Source: Flavobacterium sp. N2820 (GTDB lineage Bacteria; Bacteroidota; Bacteroidia; Flavobacteriales; Flavobacteriaceae). From it: a stretch of 64,000 nt of DNA. The notes under the pieces were generated by a model. The model ran no database searches and was not told the DNA's origin. It was given only the letters and a program-made list of their open reading frames with translations. The stretch spans positions 2,309,001 through 2,373,000 of the forward strand of contig NZ_CP110008.1 in assembly GCF_025947285.1 (NCBI RefSeq). The letters run 5' to 3'. Position numbers and translations under genes: made by a program. The number at the start of each line of letters is the position of its first letter. The stretch's first letter is position 1. This document shows positions 1 through 8,454 of the stretch, piece after piece.

Positions 1-1
1 T

Positions 2-463
2 AACCAACAAATCTTTCCAAAATATATCAATGATGCTGCTGTTGGTAGTAGATATTGGCAAAGAAAAGTTTTCAGTGGAAACACATACATTCAAATGTCT
101 TCATTTGGTGGTACACCAGAAGCAAATAGATCGTTATTCATAGTTCCAGTTAATATGACTGCTGCTAGTACAATGGCGTTTGAAAGCAAAGCTGGTTTTC
201 ATAATGGAAATGTATTAAAAGTATATTATTCAACAAATTATGTGCCTGGTACGCAAATTACATCAGCTACACTAATTGATATTACATCTAGTTTTACTAT
301 TTCTGCTGGATTACCTTCAGGATATCCTACAAATTTTACTCCAAGTGGTGTTTACAATATTCCAGCTGGAGTTACAGGAAACGGATTCTTTATTTTTGAA
401 TATGTTGGAAATGGTACTGGAATTACAACAACTATGCAAATAGACAATATTGTAATTAACTAA
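2..463 (+). CDS. C-terminal part of a secreted, choice-of-anchor-J-like protein (5' end outside window)
   Basis: The frame is open from base 2 to the stop at 463, so this is the last ~153 residues of a larger protein; the ATG at 95 is probably internal. The visible part is a Ser/Thr/Gly/Asn-rich beta-sandwich with a Y-W-Q-R-K stretch, a repeated alternation of short strands, and an ending I-D-N-I-V-I-N. This matches the galactose-binding-like/choice-of-anchor-J C-termini of secreted Flavobacterium proteins, often fused to DUF5689 or DUF5017. No enzyme motif is visible. Which N-terminal domain it carries cannot be told from here. A strong terminator follows. Confidence 0.6.
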   Translation, partial: NQQIFPKYINDAAVGSRYWQRKVFSGNTYIQMSSFGGTPEANRSLFIVPVNMTAASTMAFESKAGFHNGNVLKVYYSTNYVPGTQITSATLIDITSSFTISAGLPSGYPTNFTPSGVYNIPAGVTGNGFFIFEYVGNGTGITTTMQIDNIVIN

Positions 464-485
464 TTACAGTTTTAAACCATAACTT

Positions 486-515
486 AAAGCGACTCAAATT
501 TGAGTCGCTTTTTTT
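486..515 (+). terminator. Rho-independent terminator
   Basis: A 13-bp perfect palindrome with the core AGCGACTCAAATTTGAGTCGCT is followed by a run of T. It lies 23 bases after the stop of the preceding gene. Confidence 0.9.
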
Positions 516-530
516 ATGCTAGCTATTTCG

Positions 531-538
531 TACCTTTG
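531..538 (+). promoter_or_regulatory. -7 promoter box for hflX
   Basis: TACCTTTG matches the Bacteroidetes -7 consensus TAnnTTTG, 18 bases before the hflX ATG. No clear TTTG is found 19 bases upstream, where the preceding terminator's T run lies. Confidence 0.6.
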
Positions 539-556
539 TAAACTTAAAGAACGATT

Positions 557-1780
557 ATGTTAGAGAAAGAAGTTATTGACTTTGAAAAATCAATTGTAGT
601 AGGAATCGTAACCCAAAACCAAAGTGAAGATAAACTAAACGAATATCTTGACGAATTGGAGTTTTTGACCTTTACTGCAGGAGGAACGGTTGTAAAACGT
701 TTTTCGCAAAAAATGGATAAACCAAATCCCAAAACATTTGTTGGAACGGGTAAATTAGAAGAAATTAAATATTATATCAAAGATAACGATATTACAACCG
801 TTATTTTTGATGATGAACTAACGCCATCACAATCCAAAAATATAACCAAAGAATTAGATTGTAAAGTACTCGACAGAACCAATCTTATCTTAGATATTTT
901 TGCACAACGTGCCGAAACTTCATATGCAAGAACGCAAGTAGAATTAGCACAATGCCAATATTTACTACCTCGTTTAACCGGAATGTGGACACACTTAGAA
1001 CGTCAAAAAGGAGGAATTGGAATGCGTGGTCCAGGTGAAACCGAAATTGAAACCGACCGTCGAATTGTGCGCGATAGAATTTCTTTACTGAAAGATAAAA
1101 TCAAAGTAATTGACAAACAAATGGCAACCCAACGAAGCAATCGTGGCGCCATGGTTCGTGTCGCTTTAGTTGGTTATACTAATGTTGGAAAATCAACTTT
1201 AATGAATGCTGTTGGGAAAAGTGATGTATTTGTGGAAAATAAACTGTTTGCAACACTAGACACAACCGTTCGTAAAACCGTAATTAAGAATTTACCTTTT
1301 CTTTTAAGCGACACCGTTGGTTTTATTAGAAAACTTCCAACACAATTAGTTGAATCGTTTAAAAGCACGTTAGATGAAGTTAGAGAAGCCGATTTATTAC
1401 TTCATGTGGTTGATATTTCACATCCTGAATTTGAAGATCACATTGCATCAGTAAATAAAATTTTACTAGATATTAAAAGTGCTGATAAACCAACCATTAT
1501 GGTGTTTAATAAAATTGACGCTTATCATTCGGTTTATTTTGATGAAAACGATTTAAGTGTTGAAAAAACCACAAAACATTACACTTTGGAAGATTGGAAA
1601 CAAACTTGGATGAGTAAATTAGGCGAAAACAATACTTTATTTATTTCGGCTACCGAAAAAGCCAACTTTGAAGAATTCAGAGAAAAAGTGTACGAAGCAG
1701 TCAGAGAAATTCATATCACTAGATTTCCTTACAACAAATTTCTATATCCAGATTATAAAGATGCTGTTGAAAACGAATAA
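557..1780 (+). CDS. hflX: GTPase HflX
   Basis: Ribosome-associated GTPase of the Obg-HflX superfamily, thought to split or rescue stalled ribosomes. The N-terminal HflX domain (about residues 15-200) ends in the family glycine-rich stretch G-G-I-G-M-R-G-P-G-E (152-161), followed by a helical linker. The G domain has G1 GYTNVGKST (206-214), G3 DTVGF (252-256) and G4 NKID (318-321). At 407 residues it is normal length for the family. It is a single-gene unit: own TAnnTTTG promoter, terminator in front and terminator behind. Nothing unusual is seen. Confidence 0.96.
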   Translation: MLEKEVIDFEKSIVVGIVTQNQSEDKLNEYLDELEFLTFTAGGTVVKRFSQKMDKPNPKTFVGTGKLEEIKYYIKDNDITTVIFDDELTPSQSKNITKELDCKVLDRTNLILDIFAQRAETSYARTQVELAQCQYLLPRLTGMWTHLERQKGGIGMRGPGETEIETDRRIVRDRISLLKDKIKVIDKQMATQRSNRGAMVRVALVGYTNVGKSTLMNAVGKSDVFVENKLFATLDTTVRKTVIKNLPFLLSDTVGFIRKLPTQLVESFKSTLDEVREADLLLHVVDISHPEFEDHIASVNKILLDIKSADKPTIMVFNKIDAYHSVYFDENDLSVEKTTKHYTLEDWKQTWMSKLGENNTLFISATEKANFEEFREKVYEAVREIHITRFPYNKFLYPDYKDAVENE

Positions 1781-1806
1781 AAAAAGACCTCGATTGAGGT
1801 CTTTTT
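1781..1806. terminator. Bidirectional terminator between hflX and the DUF3078 gene
   Basis: AAAAAGACCTC, loop GATT, GAGGTCTTTTT: perfect 11-bp stem with A and T tails on both sides. It serves the two convergent genes. Confidence 0.92.
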
Positions 1807-1828
1807 GTTTTGTATAAGCCAATTTTAA

Positions 1829-2671
1829 TTAGAAACCATAATTCAACCCTAAACCAATAATTTGTTTGGTTTGAAAGCCTCTAAAGGCATTGTCATCATA
1901 AATCGTTTGAAATGCAAAATTTGTAGATAAGAATTTATTAATTTTCATCACAATATTCAGTTGGTAATCAATATCTACATTTTGTGGATCTTCTAAATAA
2001 TTAGAATAAAAATTCAAAGTGTTTTCAACAGAAACATTTTCCATTAAATTGAATTTGTAATACCCATTTACAGCTGCCCCTAATTCATAGCGTGTTGTTT
2101 CTCCTTGTTCAACCCCAAAAGATGAACCAAATTCTGTAAAATGATCATGCACCATAATTAATTTAGAAGTTGCAGGAGCAAAATTTACTTTTAAATTATC
2201 GCTTTTTTTCCACAACATACCTGGTCCAAATTGAAAATAAGCAGGTGAAAAGAAATGTGAAATTTTAACCGTTTGCGTAGCCGGATCTAAACCTGTATCC
2301 ATTTGTGTTTTAAAGTTGAAAAAAGCAGAATAAAACCATTCTCCAGAAGCTTTTTTTCCTAAAAGCGAATTTAATTCAATTCTATCGTCGGTTTTTTGAG
2401 TATCAGCACCTTTAATTTTAGTTAAACCATAGGCTAAAATTATTTTATTGTCCCAATTCCAATCACCGTTTTTGTAATTAAAATCATAATTAATACCAAC
2501 GTTTCCAGCAAAATTGTTTTGACCACCAGCCTGCCAATTACTAAAAGATGATTGATTTGCTAAAAAAGTAAAAACACCTTTTCTTGTCCAATGCTTTGTG
2601 GAATCAGTTGCTGTTTCTTGAGCAAAAACGCCAGAAACAACAAATAATAAAAGAAGTAAAAATTTTTTCAT
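1829..2671 (-). CDS. DUF3078 outer-membrane protein
   Basis: A 280-residue protein with a clear signal peptide (MKKFLLLLLFVVSGVFAQ, cleavage after A-Q). The mature part shows alternating amphipathic strands and a terminal aromatic residue (ends L-G-L-N-Y-G-F), as expected for an outer-membrane beta barrel. The motif S-F-S-N-W-Q-A-G-G-Q-N-N near residue 41 is the DUF3078 hallmark. Function is unknown; a structural or porin role is inferred only from the barrel pattern. It has its own promoter (2701-2731) and is therefore probably not part of the SUF transcript upstream. Confidence 0.88.
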   Translation of the reverse strand: MKKFLLLLLFVVSGVFAQETATDSTKHWTRKGVFTFLANQSSFSNWQAGGQNNFAGNVGINYDFNYKNGDWNWDNKIILAYGLTKIKGADTQKTDDRIELNSLLGKKASGEWFYSAFFNFKTQMDTGLDPATQTVKISHFFSPAYFQFGPGMLWKKSDNLKVNFAPATSKLIMVHDHFTEFGSSFGVEQGETTRYELGAAVNGYYKFNLMENVSVENTLNFYSNYLEDPQNVDIDYQLNIVMKINKFLSTNFAFQTIYDDNAFRGFQTKQIIGLGLNYGF

Positions 2672-2700
2672 TTGTTTCTGTTTTTAAAAATTTGTAAGAA

Positions 2701-2731
2701 CAAATGTACATATTTACAGAAACTGACCAAA
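2701..2731 (-). promoter_or_regulatory. Promoter TTTG-N19-TACATTTG for the DUF3078 gene
   Basis: Reading the minus strand, TTTG (2728-2731) and TACATTTG (2701-2708) are separated by exactly 19 bases, a full match to the Bacteroidetes consensus. The gene starts 29 bases downstream of the box. Confidence 0.8.
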
Positions 2732-2766
2732 TTATCAAGACAAAATGAAAGATTTGAACGATGTTT

Positions 2767-3270
2767 TTATTGCTTTTTAAACAATGGAACAGCCGAACAA
2801 GCTTCTCCAAACATGACACTTTTAGCAACTTTGATTAGATTTTGAACCGCTAAAGTATATACTTGATTTGGAACTGGTTTTTTAGAACAGCCTTTCAAAA
2901 TTACTGGCTTCTGAAAATAATCAGTATAATCGAGTTTGTTCAAAATATCTTGATACCATTCGATAACTGCAGACTCTTTACTTCCGTGAATTACTTTTAA
3001 AGCGTGAGGAACTAAATGAACAGCAACCAAAGCGAAAGCCCACGCTGGAAGTATTGCATCAGTTGAACAATATAAAGCGACGTATTTATCTTCAAATTGA
3101 GACCAATCAGTGGTTTTTAATTGTGCTCTAAAATCGGATTCTTTCAAAATAAAGCCTTCCAATAACCATTGTGAAATATCTAAATCGACCACATGCGCAT
3201 CTGGATAGTAATCTTCTAAATCGAATACCATCAAAGAACTTTGCGCTACTTTGTTTATAATTTCGTCCAT
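2767..3270 (-). CDS. DUF2480 family protein
   Basis: A 167-residue cytoplasmic protein without signal peptide or membrane helix, recognisable as the Bacteroidetes DUF2480 family. Visible features are an acidic N-terminus (F-D-L-E-D-Y-Y-P), an aromatic middle (I-L-P-A-W-A-F-A-L-V-A), and two cysteines: one in K-G-C-S-K-K-P-V-P and one in F-G-E-A-C-S-A-V-P. It closes the sufE/sufT gene run and is usually found there, so a role in Fe-S metabolism is plausible but undemonstrated. The spacer upstream contains the palindromic AGTGTTCAG repeat. Confidence 0.85.
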   Translation of the reverse strand: MDEIINKVAQSSLMVFDLEDYYPDAHVVDLDISQWLLEGFILKESDFRAQLKTTDWSQFEDKYVALYCSTDAILPAWAFALVAVHLVPHALKVIHGSKESAVIEWYQDILNKLDYTDYFQKPVILKGCSKKPVPNQVYTLAVQNLIKVAKSVMFGEACSAVPLFKKQ

Positions 3271-3274
3271 ATTC

Positions 3275-3338
3275 TAGTGTTCAGTGTTCAGAAATTAGTG
3301 TTCAGCAAACTGCCAACTAAAAACTGAACACTGATTAC
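3275..3338. repeat. Intergenic palindromic repeat, AGTGTTCAG / CTGAACACT family
   Basis: Fills the spacer between the DUF2480 gene and the sufT-like gene. Copies of AGTGTTCAG occur near 3277, 3284 and 3297, and the inverse CTGAACACT is near 3323, so the RNA can fold. Related copies are at 3668, 9775, 32806 and 48787. Confidence 0.75.
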
Positions 3339-3342
3339 TTAT

Positions 3343-3666
3343 TTAAAGCATTCCCAATTCTAATTTTGCCTCTTCGCTCATTAAATCTTTACTCCATGGT
3401 GGATCAAAAGTAATTTCTACTTCACATGATTTTACAGCATCAATAGATTTTACTTTTTCCTCAACTTCTTGAGGTAAAGTTTCAGCTACTGGGCAATTTG
3501 GCGATGTTAATGTCATTAAGATTTTTACATCATTATCTTCATTAATCATCACATCGTAGATTAAACCTAATTCGTAAATATCTACTGGAATTTCAGGGTC
3601 AAAAATTCCTTTTAAAACTTTAACTACGTTTTCGCCTAAATTGATTGTATCGTTAAATTCTTCCAT
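3343..3666 (-). CDS. MIP18/SufT-type iron-sulfur assembly factor (DUF59)
   Basis: A 107-residue DUF59/MIP18 domain protein. Family hallmarks are D-P-E-I-P-V-D-I-Y-E-L-G-L-I-Y near residue 23, M-T-L-T-S-P-N-C-P-V with the conserved cysteine near residue 60, and F-D-P-P-W near the C-terminus. Homologues (SufT, PaaD-like, MIP18) help deliver Fe-S clusters to target proteins. Its position directly after sufE in the same orientation supports that role here. The 62-base gap to sufE carries a copy of the AGTGTTCAG repeat. The exact gene name varies between annotations, so no symbol is given. Confidence 0.92.
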   Translation of the reverse strand: MEEFNDTINLGENVVKVLKGIFDPEIPVDIYELGLIYDVMINEDNDVKILMTLTSPNCPVAETLPQEVEEKVKSIDAVKSCEVEITFDPPWSKDLMSEEAKLELGML

Positions 3667-3667
3667 A

Positions 3668-3712
3668 TTTTAAGTATTCAGTGTTCAGTAAAAAGTGTTC
3701 AGTAAATCCGAA
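3668..3712. repeat. Intergenic AGTGTTCAG-family repeat
   Basis: Contains AAGTATTCAGTGTTCAG and AAAGTGTTCAG in the short spacer between the sufT-like gene and sufE. Only one arm type is visible, so this looks like a half copy of the element at 3275. Confidence 0.65.
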
Positions 3713-3728
3713 AACTTATATTATTAAT

Positions 3729-4148
3729 TTATTGCTTCGATTGAAATGCCAAAGCATACATTTTTATTTGTTTTATCATCGAAACTAAACCATTAGCTCT
3801 AGTTGGTGATAAGTGTTCTTTTAAACCAATTTCATCAATAAAATCAGTATTTGCTTCTAAAATTGCAGCTGCCGTTTGATTGGAAAAAGCACGTATTAAA
3901 ATTGCTATAATACCTTTCGTTAAAATAGCATCGCTATCCGCTGTAAAGATGATTTTTCCGTCTTGCTCTTCTCCATGAACCCAAACTTTGGATTGACAAC
4001 CTTTGATGATGTTTTCGTCTATTTTGTATTGTTCATCAATTAACGGAAGTGTTTTTCCTAATTCGATGATGTATTCATAGCGTTGCATCCAGTCGTCAAA
4101 CATGGAAAACTCGTCTACAATTTCGTTTTGTATTTCTTTAATTGTCAT
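3729..4148 (-). CDS. sufE: Cysteine desulfuration protein SufE
   Basis: Sulfur-acceptor protein that takes persulfide from SufS and passes it to SufBCD. The 139 residues match the family length. The acceptor cysteine is C51 in I-I-K-G-C-Q-S-K-V-W, the SufE signature. The C-terminal half has the conserved S-D-A-I-L-T-K-G-I block. It lies just downstream of a META-domain lipoprotein gene and sufS, on the same strand, and is probably co-transcribed with them. Confidence 0.95.
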   Translation of the reverse strand: MTIKEIQNEIVDEFSMFDDWMQRYEYIIELGKTLPLIDEQYKIDENIIKGCQSKVWVHGEEQDGKIIFTADSDAILTKGIIAILIRAFSNQTAAAILEANTDFIDEIGLKEHLSPTRANGLVSMIKQIKMYALAFQSKQ

Positions 4149-4157
4149 TAAAAAAAA

Positions 4158-4907
4158 TTATTTTTTTGTTGCTTTTAATACTAAATTATTTTCGTTGTCG
4201 TATAATAAAATGGTTTTGTCTTCCATTTTAAAAGTGGAAACTTCAGAAGAAACCTTAAACCATGAAGTTTCATTTTCCATTTCGTTTTCACAGTATTTTT
4301 TGGTTGCCATCAACGGACCAAAAGAAATTGTTTCCTCTTGAAATTCGTATGTACCAGAATACATATTACAACCCATAAAACCCGATACTTTATCTGCATC
4401 AAAACTTATAAAATATTCTTTTTTACTAACATCTTTTGACAACAACTCTTCTACAGAATAACTTCCCAAAACTGGATTTTTTGCAACTGCATCATCTGCT
4501 AATTTATTAATATAATCTACAAATTCTTTAATTTTTGCTGGAGGAATCGTATGATCAAATCCTTTAGTTGTATATGTTTTGTCTTTTACTATAATTGACA
4601 TATCGGCGTGTGGCTTTCCGTCATAAGCACGTTCCATAGTTGGTCCTTCTAAATCGTTAAAAGTGTTCAAATCAATTTTTGAATACAACTTTCCAATTTC
4701 ATTCCATTGTGCATCGGTTAACTCCACTAAAACTGGCTTAGCATCTCTTTTGTTAACTACTGTAAATACGTCTTTTTCGATTTGAATGGTTCTATGAAAA
4801 CCTCTATTGTTAGCACCATATATAATTTTTACATCCGATAAGTCTTGCTCTTGTGAACATCCTTTCGATAAAAAAATGACTAAAAAAATTGAAAATAGTG
4901 ATTTCAT
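4158..4907 (-). CDS. META-domain lipoprotein
   Basis: A 249-residue protein with an N-terminal hydrophobic segment followed by a cysteine (L-S-K-G-C-S-Q, residue 17), a plausible lipobox. The N-terminal half (about 25-130) is a conserved Flavobacterial domain of unknown role. The C-terminal half (about 145-249) is a META/HslJ-like domain with V-L-G-S-Y-S-V-E and S-G-F-M-G-C-N-M-Y-S-G, the latter being the family's core G-C-N motif. It lies between sufS and sufE, 9 bases from the latter. The position does not explain its role; the protein is probably periplasmic or outer-membrane attached. Confidence 0.8.
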   Translation of the reverse strand: MKSLFSIFLVIFLSKGCSQEQDLSDVKIIYGANNRGFHRTIQIEKDVFTVVNKRDAKPVLVELTDAQWNEIGKLYSKIDLNTFNDLEGPTMERAYDGKPHADMSIIVKDKTYTTKGFDHTIPPAKIKEFVDYINKLADDAVAKNPVLGSYSVEELLSKDVSKKEYFISFDADKVSGFMGCNMYSGTYEFQEETISFGPLMATKKYCENEMENETSWFKVSSEVSTFKMEDKTILLYDNENNLVLKATKK

Positions 4908-4921
4908 AATTTTACTTTTTT

Positions 4922-6142
4922 TTAAGATAACATCATTTGTGCTCTTTTAACCGCTTCTACAAAGATATCAATTTCTTCCTTGGTATTGTAAAACGCAAAA
5001 CTTGCTCTAATTGTCCCAGGAATATTGAAAAAATTCATAATAGGTTGGGCGCAATGATGACCAGTTCTAACCGCTATACCTAACTTATCTATAATTGTGC
5101 CAATGTCATACGGATGAATTCCATCAATATTAAACGAAATTACCGAAGCTTTGTTTTCACTTGTTCCAAAAATGGTTAAACCTTCTATTTCCTGTAATCT
5201 TTTGGTTCCGTAATCTAATAATTCTTGTTCGTAAGCTGCGATGTTATCAAAGCCAATTGAATTCATATAATCAATGGCGGTTCCTAAAACAATTCCGCCT
5301 TCGATGTTTGGTGTTCCTGCTTCAAATTTATGTGGTAACTCGGCATACGTGGTTTTCTCAAACGTAACTTCAGCAATCATTTCGCCTCCGCCTTGATAAG
5401 GAGGCAATTTTCGCAACCATTCTTCTTTTCCGTATAAAATTCCAACACCTGTTGGTCCACAAACTTTATGTCCCGAAAACACATAAAAATCACAATCCAG
5501 AGCTTGCACATCTGGACGTAAATGAGGAGTTGCTTGTGCTCCATCGATTAAGACGGCTGCTCCTACTTCGTGTGCTTTTTTAATGATGTATTCAATTGGG
5601 TTAACCGTTCCTAACGCATTTGAAATGTGATTTACCGTTACAATTTTCGTTTTTTCGGAAAGTAATTTGTCAAATTCAGAAAGGATTAATTCCCCTTTTT
5701 CATTCATGGGAATAACCACCAACTTTGCTCCTGTTTTTTCACACAAAAATTGCCAAGGAACAATGTTGCTATGGTGTTCTAAAGCCGAAACCATCACCTC
5801 ATCACCCGTTTGAAGTAAACTTGCAAAACCATTAGCCACCAAGTTAATTCCGAAAGTCGTTCCTGAAGTAAAAATGATTTCGTGATTATGTTTTGCGTTT
5901 AAGTGATTTTGTATCGTATTTCGAGACACTTCATACGCATCCGTAGCCAATTGACTTAAGGTATGCACACCACGGTGAATATTAGCGTTAATTTCACTGT
6001 AATACTTAGAAATGGCATCAATAACTACTTGCGGTTTTTGCGAAGTGGCACCGTTATCAAAATACACCAAAGGTTTACCATTTACTTTTTGCGATAAAAT
6101 GGGAAAATCAGCTCTTACTTTTTGAACATCAAACATTTTCAT
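4922..6142 (-). CDS. sufS: Cysteine desulfurase SufS
   Basis: PLP enzyme that converts cysteine to alanine and enzyme-bound persulfide for Fe-S assembly. From the ATG at 6142 it has 406 residues. The PLP lysine is K226 in F-S-G-H-K-V-C-G-P, and the catalytic cysteine is C364 in R-T-G-H-H-C-A-Q-P, a group II (SufS/CsdA) loop. A TTG at 6157 would extend the frame, but it sits inside the TAAATTTG promoter region, so an ATG at 6142 or 6136 is preferred. It is the first gene of the sufS-META-sufE-sufT-like-DUF2480 run. Confidence 0.95.
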   Translation of the reverse strand: MKMFDVQKVRADFPILSQKVNGKPLVYFDNGATSQKPQVVIDAISKYYSEINANIHRGVHTLSQLATDAYEVSRNTIQNHLNAKHNHEIIFTSGTTFGINLVANGFASLLQTGDEVMVSALEHHSNIVPWQFLCEKTGAKLVVIPMNEKGELILSEFDKLLSEKTKIVTVNHISNALGTVNPIEYIIKKAHEVGAAVLIDGAQATPHLRPDVQALDCDFYVFSGHKVCGPTGVGILYGKEEWLRKLPPYQGGGEMIAEVTFEKTTYAELPHKFEAGTPNIEGGIVLGTAIDYMNSIGFDNIAAYEQELLDYGTKRLQEIEGLTIFGTSENKASVISFNIDGIHPYDIGTIIDKLGIAVRTGHHCAQPIMNFFNIPGTIRASFAFYNTKEEIDIFVEAVKRAQMMLS

Positions 6143-6154
6143 ACAATTTGAGTA

Positions 6155-6162
6155 CAAATTTA
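6155..6162 (-). promoter_or_regulatory. -7 promoter box for sufS
   Basis: TAAATTTG on the minus strand, 12 bases before the ATG at 6142, which implies a very short leader. The -33 element is not clear. Confidence 0.55.
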
Positions 6163-6207
6163 CAACTTGATTGTTTATAATTGGAATAAATAAAGGTTAA
6201 AATAGAA

Positions 6208-7365
6208 TTAAAACTTCTCTCCTGCTCCACCTCCACTAAAACCGCCGCCGCCAAATTCCATTGGATTCGCTTGGTTTGGTGGTGGCGAAGTTGCATTGGC
6301 TAATGATAAAACGGCTTGTGCATTTAACAATGACGAATTATCCGAATCTCTATCAGGTTGGAAGGTTATGCCTTCTGTTTTGAATTTTAATTTTTGAATA
6401 ATCAAATAAGCTAGACAAAAAAGTAAAATTCCGCAAATTACCATCACATATTCCATTGGGAAAAAATGGTAATAATAGCGTATGGAGTAAAATCCAAAAG
6501 CTAAAGTTAGCAATCCAGAATACAAAACCAATTTATCTTTCCTTGTTATTCCGAAAAAGAAATAAAGCAAAGGGATTAAAAAAGTAAACACATAAAAAAC
6601 AATTGCAAAAGGTACATCTGACGTATTTGTAATTGTTAATTCCAACAAAGATTCTGACATCTCACGAACCACTAAATAATTCATCGACAAATATCCTAGA
6701 AGCAAACTGGCAAATCGAATCGAATCTAAAGTCTTAAAATACGGATAGAAATTTTGGTTTTTATGCAAATGAACAGCTCCGAAATAAACCAAAACAGCTA
6801 AAATCAAACCAACAAACGACAAATAAAACTTGGGCATGAAATCATGTTCAACAATAACGTTGAAAAATATCCCAACAAAACCTAAAAAAGCCATTATTGC
6901 TGAAATTGTGTTGATAAAACGAATAGCAAAAAAAACACCTAGAACAAACATTGATAGTAAGACTGGCAGTATAGCTTCTGTAAGAATTCCTACTCCAATT
7001 AAAAAAGATATTTGAGCCGAAAGCAAGAAAGCATCATCTAATCCATGTCGGAAAAATTTCATTCGAACCAAAACTTCTAAGCCAATATATGCTACAATTG
7101 CATACAAAAAGAAAATAATTTGATATTGGTCTGTAATTGCCTGAAGTAAAATTACCGCAAAAGCACTTATTACAGATGAAAACAGAAAATTTCCCAACAA
7201 AAAGAAACCGATTCTAAAGAAAATATTGGAATTGGATTTGAGTTGAACCAATTGAGTGCTTATTTTTTGTAATTGTTCTTTGGGAAGAAATTTCTTTTGG
7301 TATAATTCTTTAGCTTCTTCGGCTAAGAAATAATTTTCTAAATCATATTTATTGTACGCTTGCAT
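6208..7365 (-). CDS. Multi-pass membrane protein, DUF2157-like, Gly-rich tail
   Basis: A 385-residue integral membrane protein with a soluble N-terminal ~50 residues, about ten hydrophobic segments and a short cytoplasmic or periplasmic tail. The tail ends in a glycine-rich motif (F-G-G-G-G-F-S-G-G-G-A-G-E-K-F), similar to the tails of DUF2207/TPM-type proteins. The start overlaps the end of the upstream membrane gene by 17 bases, so the two are translationally coupled and their products probably act together. Similarity to DUF2157 is judged from helix layout and the partner gene only. Function unknown. Confidence 0.65.
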   Translation of the reverse strand: MQAYNKYDLENYFLAEEAKELYQKKFLPKEQLQKISTQLVQLKSNSNIFFRIGFFLLGNFLFSSVISAFAVILLQAITDQYQIIFFLYAIVAYIGLEVLVRMKFFRHGLDDAFLLSAQISFLIGVGILTEAILPVLLSMFVLGVFFAIRFINTISAIMAFLGFVGIFFNVIVEHDFMPKFYLSFVGLILAVLVYFGAVHLHKNQNFYPYFKTLDSIRFASLLLGYLSMNYLVVREMSESLLELTITNTSDVPFAIVFYVFTFLIPLLYFFFGITRKDKLVLYSGLLTLAFGFYSIRYYYHFFPMEYVMVICGILLFCLAYLIIQKLKFKTEGITFQPDRDSDNSSLLNAQAVLSLANATSPPPNQANPMEFGGGGFSGGGAGEKF

Positions 7366-8350
7366 TTTTTTCGGAATTAAATTGTTTTACTAATCTGATA
7401 AAAAGGTAAATACTCGCTATAACATAAAAAGGTGAAACCACAATCAATAATTCGTAAAAAGGTGCAAAATCTATAAAAGACAATAATTTTGCGCCTAATA
7501 CATTTACTCCAAAATAGCTATATAACAACATGAAAGCGAAAATAGAAGTTGCAAAAATTCGATAGCTAAATCGATAAAAATAATAGCCAAAACCTAGTAA
7601 AATTGGAATAAAAACAAACCAATGTTCCGAAAGTAAACCCGCAATAATACAAACTCCTAACAAATGCAAAGCAAATGTTGCAAAAACAAAATGAAAATGC
7701 GCTTTAATTTTAGTTTTCAAAGTATGTTCCATCCAAGCTAGCAAAGCTATTCCTAACACCAATCCTGAATACGTTAAATACACATCAGAATAGACTTCAT
7801 TTTGAAACAAACTTTTTGGAGTTATGCTGATTCCTATGAAAGCTGCTAAACTTGAAATTGCCATAGAAAGGACAATTCGATTATCAAAATAATAGGCTAC
7901 AAAAAAGCAAAGCAAAGCCGAAATCAAAGAAACATAAGCATACGAATCATCAAAAATTTGGTATTGAAAATTGATGTAACCCAAAAAAATACAAGCCAAT
8001 AAACTTCCCGTTAAAACCAAATAGTCATACAGCGGATTTTCGAATACAACCTCATCATTGTCATAACCTTTTGCTTTTTTAAAACTAAAATAAAAGCATG
8101 CCAACATCAAAATAAAATTGACGGAAAGTATGGCTAAATGCCCGATAGAATCAATGTTGTTATAAATAATGACGCCAATTCCAGAAGTAAATAAGAGTAT
8201 CGAAAAGTAAATCATTAAAAGTAATTCGCTCCGTAACGAAAAAATACCTTTCTTTTGATAATCAGCAATTTCCTCCAAATCCTTATCATTCAAAAAATCT
8301 TTTTGATGGAGTTTTTGAAGCAGTAGTTCTGAAAAATGTGGTTTTTCCAT
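7349..8350 (-). CDS. DUF2157-like multi-pass membrane protein
   Basis: A 333-residue protein. The N-terminal cytoplasmic helix-rich segment (residues ~1-40: F-L-N-D-K-D-L-E-E-I-A-D-Y-Q-K-K-G) resembles the DUF2157 N-terminus, and about ten transmembrane segments follow. No catalytic motif is visible. It is first of a two-gene overlapping pair placed between sufD and sufS on the same strand. A terminator separates it from sufD, so membership in the SUF transcript is doubtful. Role unknown. Confidence 0.65.
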   Translation of the reverse strand: MEKPHFSELLLQKLHQKDFLNDKDLEEIADYQKKGIFSLRSELLLMIYFSILLFTSGIGVIIYNNIDSIGHLAILSVNFILMLACFYFSFKKAKGYDNDEVVFENPLYDYLVLTGSLLACIFLGYINFQYQIFDDSYAYVSLISALLCFFVAYYFDNRIVLSMAISSLAAFIGISITPKSLFQNEVYSDVYLTYSGLVLGIALLAWMEHTLKTKIKAHFHFVFATFALHLLGVCIIAGLLSEHWFVFIPILLGFGYYFYRFSYRIFATSIFAFMLLYSYFGVNVLGAKLLSFIDFAPFYELLIVVSPFYVIASIYLFIRLVKQFNSEKNASVQ

Positions 8351-8404
8351 GAATTAAAATTTGAATAAAGATAAGGAAAGTTTTACATTCTGACTAAAAC
8401 AACA

Positions 8405-8425
8405 AAACCGCCCAAAAGGCGGTTT
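8405..8425 (-). terminator. Terminator downstream of sufD
   Basis: AAACCGCC, 5-base loop, GGCGGTTT: perfect 8-bp GC-rich stem. On the minus strand it is followed by an interrupted T stretch. It separates sufABCD from the membrane-protein pair. Confidence 0.75.
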
Positions 8426-8454
8426 AATTTATTTTGCTTTGTAAATTGCAATGA

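Noticed and set aside
4102..4341. 79-codon frame antisense to the META lipoprotein and sufE genes
   Set aside because: Spans the junction of two supported genes on the other strand and has no domain.
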